9,548 nucleotides of DNA from Frankiales bacterium (lineage in GTDB: Bacteria > Actinomycetota > Actinomycetes > Mycobacteriales > SCTD01), in assembly GCA_025966295.1 (NCBI GenBank), contig JAOPVD010000280.1:1-9548 (forward strand). Direction: 5' to 3'. Shown here one piece after another: positions 6,725-9,548 of this stretch (position 1 is its first letter; every line of letters starts with the position of its first letter). The notes under the pieces were generated by a model, which saw only the letters and a list, made by a program, of their open reading frames with translations, was not told the origin of the DNA and did no database searches. The position numbers and the translations under genes are program-made.

Positions 6725-7117
6725 GTGAGCACCCGTCGTATCGTCGCCGCCAGCCTGGTCCTCGCCGGCGTCGCCCTGGTCCCCGCCGTGGCTGCCTTTG
6801 CGAACGGCAACGAGCCGACGGCCGCCACGCCAGCCGCAGCGTCCAAGACGGCCCCGGCCGCCGCCGCGCAGCCCAAGGCCGCCCGCGCTGGAGTGGCGTA
6901 CGGCAGCGTCCGCCCGGCGAACTACGTCACCGTGAAGCCGGCTCCGGCCTACGACCGGCCGGCGCTGTCCGGCAACGAGGCCGGCGAGCTGCACCAGGGC
7001 ACCGAGCTGGAGAGCACCGGCCGGACCGCCACGGCCGAGGGCCGCGCCTGGATGGAGATCAAGGTGCCCGGCCGGACCACCGGCTGGGTCCTCACCGGCG
7101 CCGTCCGCAAGATGTAG
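6725..7117 (+). CDS. Exported protein with C-terminal bacterial SH3-like domain
   Basis: This 130-residue secreted protein starts MSTRRIVAASLVLAGVALVP and has a signal peptide probably cleaved after AAFA (residue 26). An Ala/Pro/Lys-rich linker (about 27-60) leads to a bacterial SH3-like domain (about 65-130). The domain is recognisable by YVTVKPAPA at its start, Trp109 in GRAWMEIKV, and GWVLTGAV (Gly120, Trp121) at its end. Such domains bind cell-wall peptides or other extracellular ligands and usually accompany hydrolases. Here there is no catalytic domain, so it may be a wall-binding or envelope-sensing protein. The gene stands alone on the plus strand, and a strong hairpin follows the stop. 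An in-frame TTG at 6707 is a less likely start. Confidence 0.85.
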   Translation: MSTRRIVAASLVLAGVALVPAVAAFANGNEPTAATPAAASKTAPAAAAQPKAARAGVAYGSVRPANYVTVKPAPAYDRPALSGNEAGELHQGTELESTGRTATAEGRAWMEIKVPGRTTGWVLTGAVRKM

Positions 7118-7131
7118 CGAGGCGTACGCAG

Positions 7132-7162
7132 GCAGCCCCGCCGACACGACCGGCGGGGCTGC
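7132..7162 (+). terminator. Intrinsic terminator of the SH3-like gene
   Basis: GCAGCCCCGCCG (7132-7143) and CGGCGGGGCTGC (7151-7162) form a perfect 12-bp stem with a 7-base loop, starting 14 bases after the stop. GCTCTTTC follows on the plus strand. Since the quinone reductase gene ends at 7173 on the opposite strand, the stem may also block its readthrough. Confidence 0.85.
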
Positions 7163-7172
7163 GCTCTTTCGC

Positions 7173-8030
7173 CTAGGCGGTGAGTGCCTGCTTGATCGCC
7201 TCGTCGAGCGGCGTCGTCGGCCGGCCGGCGAGCCGGGCCAGGTCGCCGGAGGTGACATGCAGCTCGCCGCGGGCGACACCCGCGTCCGCGTCCGCGAGGA
7301 CGCCGGCGACGGGCGCCGGCAGGCCGGCGCCTTCGAGCACCTGGGTGTAGGCCTCGACCGGCAGGTCGGTGTAGGTGACGGCCTTGCCGCTCGCGGCGGA
7401 CAGCGCCGCGGCGTACTCGGCCATCGTGAAGGCGGTGTCCCCGCCGAGCTCGTACACCTGTCCCTCGTGGCCGTCGGTCGCCAGGACCACGGCGGCGGCG
7501 GCCGCATAGTCGGCGCGGGTGGCGGCGCTGACGCGGCCGTCGCCCGCGGACCCGACGATGCCGTGCTCGAGGTGTACGGCCAGCTGACCGGTGTAGTTCT
7601 CGGTGTACCAGCCGTTGCGGAGCAGCACGAACGGCAGGCCGGAGTCGCGGACGAGCTGCTCGGTGGCCTGGTGCTCGGCGGCCAGCTGCAGGGTGCTGCT
7701 GTCGGCCCGCGCGATGGAGGTGTAGGCGAGCAGTCCGGCGCCGGCCTCCTTCGCGGCCACGATGACGTTGGCGTGCTGGGCCGCGCGCTGGCCGACCTCG
7801 CTGGAGGAGATCAGCAGGATCTTGGTGGCGCCCGCGAAGGCTGTGCGCAGCGTGTCCGGCTTCGTGTAGTCGGCCTGCCGGACCTGGACCCCTTGGGCCG
7901 CCAGGTCCGCGGCCTTCTCGGGCTGGCGGACGGCGGCCACGATCTGGCCGGCCGGCACGCCGCGGGCGAGCAGCTCGGTGATGACGTGCCGACCGAGCTG
8001 GCCAGTGGCGCCGGTGACGACGAGGGTCAT
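7173..8030 (-). CDS. NAD(P)H:quinone oxidoreductase, QOR2/NmrA-type atypical SDR
   Basis: This 285-residue cytoplasmic protein has a Rossmann fold with the dinucleotide motif GATGQLG (Gly7, Gly10, Gly13) on its first strand. It also has ARGVPAGQIVAAVRQPEKA, the ILLISSSEVGQRAAQHANVI segment, AYTSIARADSS, and LLRNGWYTENY (in the family the substrate-side region). This is the layout of QOR2/YtfG-like NmrA-family reductases, which reduce quinones with NAD(P)H and protect against quinone stress. The ATG is preceded by AAGGA about 8 bases upstream. It is the second gene of an operon, 41 bases after the dioxygenase. The pairing suggests joint handling of catechols and quinones, though the physiological substrate is unknown. 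Confidence 0.88.
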   Translation of the reverse strand: MTLVVTGATGQLGRHVITELLARGVPAGQIVAAVRQPEKAADLAAQGVQVRQADYTKPDTLRTAFAGATKILLISSSEVGQRAAQHANVIVAAKEAGAGLLAYTSIARADSSTLQLAAEHQATEQLVRDSGLPFVLLRNGWYTENYTGQLAVHLEHGIVGSAGDGRVSAATRADYAAAAAVVLATDGHEGQVYELGGDTAFTMAEYAAALSAASGKAVTYTDLPVEAYTQVLEGAGLPAPVAGVLADADAGVARGELHVTSGDLARLAGRPTTPLDEAIKQALTA

Positions 8031-8071
8031 GAGGGTGTCCTTCTTTCGAGGGGAGAGGGTGACGCGGAGGT

Positions 8072-8929
8072 TCAGGCGGCCTGGAACGAGCGCTTCGACA
8101 GGCCGTACATCCAGCCGCCGATGGTGGTGCTGACCGCAGCGCCGGGGTCGGTGGCGGCACCCAGCGTGACGAACAGCGGCGTGAAGTGCTCGACGGTCGG
8201 ATGCGCGTAGGGCATGCCGGGTGCGCGGCCGCGGAAGCTGGCGAGCTCTTCGACATCGCCGCGGGCGAGGGCGTCCGCGGCCCACAGGTCGAACTCCTTC
8301 GACCAGCCGGGCACCTTCCCCCCGAAGTTCTCACGGTTCAGGAACTGCAGGCCATGGGTCATGAAGCCGGAACCGATGACGAGCACCCCCTCCTCGCGCA
8401 GGGCCCGCAACCGCTGCCCGAGGGCGAGCAGCCGGGTGCTGTCGTGGGTGGGCAGGCTCAGCTGCAGCACCGGCACGTCGGCGTGCGGGTACATGATCTT
8501 CAGCGGGACCCAGGCGCCGTGGTCCAGCCCGCGCGAGCGGTGCTCGTGCGGCTGCTCCGGCAGCAGGGCGGCGACCTGCCGGGCCAGCGCGCTCGCCTCG
8601 GGGGTGTCGTACCGCATGCGGTAGTACATCGGGTCGAAGCCGCCGAAGTCGTAGACCGGTGTGGTGTGCGCAGCGCTGCTCGACAGCGACAGCGGCGCGG
8701 CCTCCCAGTGCGCGGAGACGATCAGGATCGCCCTCGGCTTGGGCAGCGACCGGGCCCAGGCGAACAGCTCGGCCATCCAGACCGGGTCCTCGAAGGTCGG
8801 CGGTGCGCCGTGGCTGATGAACAGCGACGGCAGCGGGCCGGCCGCGGGGGTCCAGCTCTCGTGCGGCGCGGCGCGGTCCGCGGCGGCGACGTTGGCCAGG
8901 TGCGTGTCGAACGGGTGGCGGCGGGTCAT
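8072..8929 (-). CDS. Class III extradiol ring-cleavage dioxygenase (LigB/DODA, YgiD-like)
   Basis: This 285-residue metal-dependent dioxygenase belongs to the family that includes 4,5-DOPA extradiol dioxygenases and the E. coli YgiD protein; it likely cleaves a catechol ring. Putative metal ligands are His40 in SLFISHGAP, His74 in IVSAHWEA and His248 in PTVEHFTPL. A further conserved His137 in GLDHGAW is a likely active-site acid/base. Also typical are FGGFDPMYYRMRY and VLVIGSGFMTHGL. The start at 8929 is chosen because the predicted promoter lies at 8967-8995; an in-frame ATG at 8995 would begin inside it and add 22 residues absent from the usual family start. A GAGAG lies 5 bases before the ATG. 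First gene of an operon with the quinone reductase. The true substrate and metal (Fe or Zn) cannot be deduced. Confidence 0.9.
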   Translation of the reverse strand: MTRRHPFDTHLANVAAADRAAPHESWTPAAGPLPSLFISHGAPPTFEDPVWMAELFAWARSLPKPRAILIVSAHWEAAPLSLSSSAAHTTPVYDFGGFDPMYYRMRYDTPEASALARQVAALLPEQPHEHRSRGLDHGAWVPLKIMYPHADVPVLQLSLPTHDSTRLLALGQRLRALREEGVLVIGSGFMTHGLQFLNRENFGGKVPGWSKEFDLWAADALARGDVEELASFRGRAPGMPYAHPTVEHFTPLFVTLGAATDPGAAVSTTIGGWMYGLSKRSFQAA

Positions 8930-8944
8930 GGCGGCTCTCGCAGA

Positions 8945-8960
8945 ACTTGAAGTTTCAACT
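8945..8960 (+). promoter_or_regulatory. Operator copy 1, ACTTGA-N4-TCAACT
   Basis: ACTTGAAGTTTCAACT is a 16-bp near-perfect dyad: all mirrored pairs match except one C/C. It covers the predicted transcription start of the dioxygenase operon, about 7 bases past the -10. An identical arrangement with a different four-base centre lies at 8982-8997 on the opposite strand. The size and placement suit a dimeric MarR- or HxlR-type repressor responding to phenolics or quinones; the identity is inferred. Confidence 0.65.
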
Positions 8961-8966
8961 GAAGCC

Positions 8967-8995
8967 ACGCTAGGCGCAACTAGTTGAGGAGTCAA
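8967..8995 (-). promoter_or_regulatory. Predicted promoter of the dioxygenase-quinone reductase operon
   Basis: On the minus strand TTGACT (8990-8995, 5 of 6 consensus) and TAGCGT (8967-8972, an actinobacterial TANNNT-type -10) are separated by 17 bases. It predicts a leader of roughly 30 bases. The local sequence is clearly richer in A and T than its surroundings, and operator-like dyads lie over the -35 and just downstream of the -10. Confidence 0.7.
8977..8986. repeat. Perfect palindrome CAACTAGTTG in the promoter spacer
   Basis: A perfect 10-bp palindrome lies between the -35 and -10 hexamers. It shares its CAACT half with operator copy 2, so it may be part of an extended binding region rather than a separate site. 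Confidence 0.45.
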
Positions 8996-8997
8996 GT
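8982..8997 (-). promoter_or_regulatory. Operator copy 2, ACTTGA-N4-TCAACT
   Basis: Read on the minus strand, ACTTGACTCCTCAACT has the same twelve outer bases as copy 1; only the four central bases differ. It overlaps the -35 hexamer. The centres of the two copies are 37 bp apart, and their orientations are opposite. Together they bracket the promoter so that a bound protein would block polymerase at both ends. Confidence 0.65.
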
Positions 8998-9002
8998 ACT
9001 TC

Positions 9003-9347
9003 TCAGGCAGGCCGCCGGCCGCCGCCCTTGGCCGGGTGCTCCAGGTCCTTGCGGTCCTCGATCTGCCGGATCAGCTCGTGCCGGGCCTCGCGCAGGGCCC
9101 GCTCGAGGTCCCGGTCCTGGGCGGTGGCGATCAGCGGCGGCCAGCCCGGCAGCCGGGCCTCGAGCGTCACCGACTGCTCGTCGCCGTCGCGCTCCTTCAC
9201 CCGGACCTCGAGCGCGATGTCGTCCGGGTCCCAGCGCACCAGGTGCTGCGGCAGGCTGCCCAGCGCCGCGACGACCCGGGGCCGGTCCTGCTCGGACAGC
9301 CCCGTTCCCAGCCGCAGCCGGTCGAGGATGGCGCTCGGTGTGCTCAT
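9003..9347 (-). CDS. Short HPF/RaiA-like (ribosome hibernation factor fold) protein
   Basis: This 114-residue protein looks like the S30EA/RaiA fold. An early helix (about 18-37, LSEQDRPRVVAALGSLPQHL) leads to strands DDIALEVRVKERDGDEQSVTLEARL (43-66) and PPLIATAQ (70-77). The long second helix DLERALREARHELIRQIEDRKDLEH (80-104) follows, and then a basic tail KGGGRRPA. In RaiA/HPF proteins this unit docks on the 30S subunit and silences resting ribosomes. Unlike long actinobacterial HPFs it has no C-terminal dimerisation domain, and the usual first beta strand is not evident. GGAGG lies about 7 bases before the ATG, so the start is good. It is divergent from the acyl-CoA dehydrogenase gene and has no operon partner. 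The family call rests on pattern similarity and needs a profile search. Confidence 0.6.
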   Translation of the reverse strand: MSTPSAILDRLRLGTGLSEQDRPRVVAALGSLPQHLVRWDPDDIALEVRVKERDGDEQSVTLEARLPGWPPLIATAQDRDLERALREARHELIRQIEDRKDLEHPAKGGGRRPA

Positions 9348-9447
9348 GGCGGCACCTCCGCGGGAGGGTCTGCTCGCCCCGCCCCGACCGACACCTCAGC
9401 CGGCGCCGGCGCACCGCCGCGCGGCTGCTCCGAACGGGTGCTTGCAA

Positions 9448-9463
9448 TTGTTACCAGTGGGTA
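9448..9463 (+). promoter_or_regulatory. Operator-like repeat 1 upstream of the acyl-CoA dehydrogenase gene
   Basis: TTGTTACCAGTGGGTA contains the dyad TACC-AGTG-GGTA (9452-9463). It recurs 24 bp downstream with 13 of 16 bases identical. Two tandem TACC/GGTA-type dyads between divergent genes suggest a regulator, possibly TetR-type and acyl-CoA-responsive; that identity is inferred. Confidence 0.5.
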
Positions 9464-9471
9464 GCATCCTC

Positions 9472-9487
9472 TTGTTACCGGCGAGTA
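9472..9487 (+). promoter_or_regulatory. Operator-like repeat 2 upstream of the acyl-CoA dehydrogenase gene
   Basis: TTGTTACCGGCGAGTA matches repeat 1 at 13 of 16 positions; the three differences are all transitions (A/G, T/C, G/A). The dyad is weaker here (TACC against AGTA). It lies 34 bases before the predicted ATG. I could not place a convincing -35/-10 pair; TAGCAT at 9462-9467 is the best -10 candidate. Confidence 0.5.
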
Positions 9488-9521
9488 CGCCATGCCCACA
9501 TGCGTCGAGGAGCCCTGCACC

Positions 9522-9548
9522 ATGGGTCACTACAAGAGCAACCTGCGT
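9522..9548 (+). CDS. N-terminus of an acyl-CoA dehydrogenase (partial)
   Basis: Only nine codons are visible before the window ends, reading MGHYKSNLR. I recognise this as the characteristic beginning of a group of actinobacterial acyl-CoA dehydrogenases (MGHYKSNLRD...EFNLFEV), FAD enzymes that introduce the first double bond in fatty acyl-CoA oxidation. GAGGAG at 9507-9512 lies 9 bases before the ATG and supports the start. Earlier ATGs at 9492 and 9500 have no comparable site. The downstream catalytic parts cannot be checked here. Confidence 0.6.

Noticed and set aside
6548..7507. Upstream extension of the two-cysteine exported protein to a start at 7507
   Set aside because: It would overlap the plus-strand SH3-like gene and the reductase gene and bury a perfect signal peptide. 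The ATG at 6547 has its own GAGGAG site.
8930..8995. 22-residue N-terminal extension of the dioxygenase to an ATG at 8995
   Set aside because: The extension lies within the predicted promoter and operators, and transcription would begin near 8960, past that ATG.
9399..9410. Perfect 12-bp palindrome GCCGGCGCCGGC
   Set aside because: It is simple G/C sequence of a kind expected often by chance in this genome and is not placed at a promoter or gene end.
9348..9464. Plus-strand and minus-strand open frames in the 9036-9464 region
   Set aside because: They are shadows of or extensions beyond the HPF-like gene, whose ATG at 9347 has a clear GGAGG. The extra residues are Arg/Ala/Gly low-complexity.

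Overview
This window comes from a high-GC, Streptomyces-like actinobacterium. The signs are strong G/C bias at third codon positions, long meaningless antisense open frames, GTG and TTG starts, an actinobacterial-type glutamine synthetase-like gene cluster, and an acyl-CoA dehydrogenase N-terminus (MGHYKSNLR) that I associate with this phylum. I cannot name the genus. Ten complete or nearly complete genes are visible, plus the first nine codons of an eleventh. All but two lie on the minus strand.

Positions 1-4945 (minus strand) carry a gamma-glutamylated-amine catabolic cluster. In transcription order it is a class-I amidotransferase-like gamma-glutamyl hydrolase (PuuD/peptidase C26 type), a 12-helix APC-family permease, a glutamine synthetase-like ligase and an aldehyde dehydrogenase that runs off the left edge. 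The last three genes overlap at their ends (8 bp, then 1 bp), so they form one translationally linked operon. A good promoter (TTGTCG, 17 bp, TATGGT) with an overlapping palindrome lies between the hydrolase and the permease. By analogy with the E. coli Puu pathway and the Streptomyces GlnA3/GlnA4 pathways, an imported amine is capped with glutamate, oxidised to an aldehyde and then an acid, and released by hydrolysis. The amine (polyamine, ethanolamine or another) is not settled by the sequence. The enzyme that makes the aldehyde is not in the window.

Positions 5011-6048 hold a perfect 16-bp-stem terminator and a second hairpin, then a minus-strand gene for a two-helix membrane protein with Wzz/chain-length-determinant topology. 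Positions 6155-7117 hold two divergent genes, each for a 130-residue exported protein. One is a two-cysteine protein of unknown function. The other has an SH3-like domain and ends at a 12-bp-stem terminator.

Positions 7173-8995 (minus strand) carry a two-gene operon: a LigB/DODA-type ring-cleavage dioxygenase and a QOR2/NmrA-type NAD(P)H quinone reductase. Its promoter is well formed and flanked by two copies, in opposite orientation, of one 16-bp dyad (ACTTGA-N4-TCAACT). One copy covers the -35 hexamer and the other the predicted start point. This looks like a quinone/catechol stress module under a repressor encoded elsewhere.

Positions 9003-9347 (minus strand) encode a short HPF/RaiA-like protein. 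Diverging from it, an acyl-CoA dehydrogenase gene starts at 9522 behind two tandem operator-like repeats and continues past the right edge. I found no tRNA, rRNA, CRISPR array, insertion sequence or attachment site, and no gene-free stretch longer than 300 bases.
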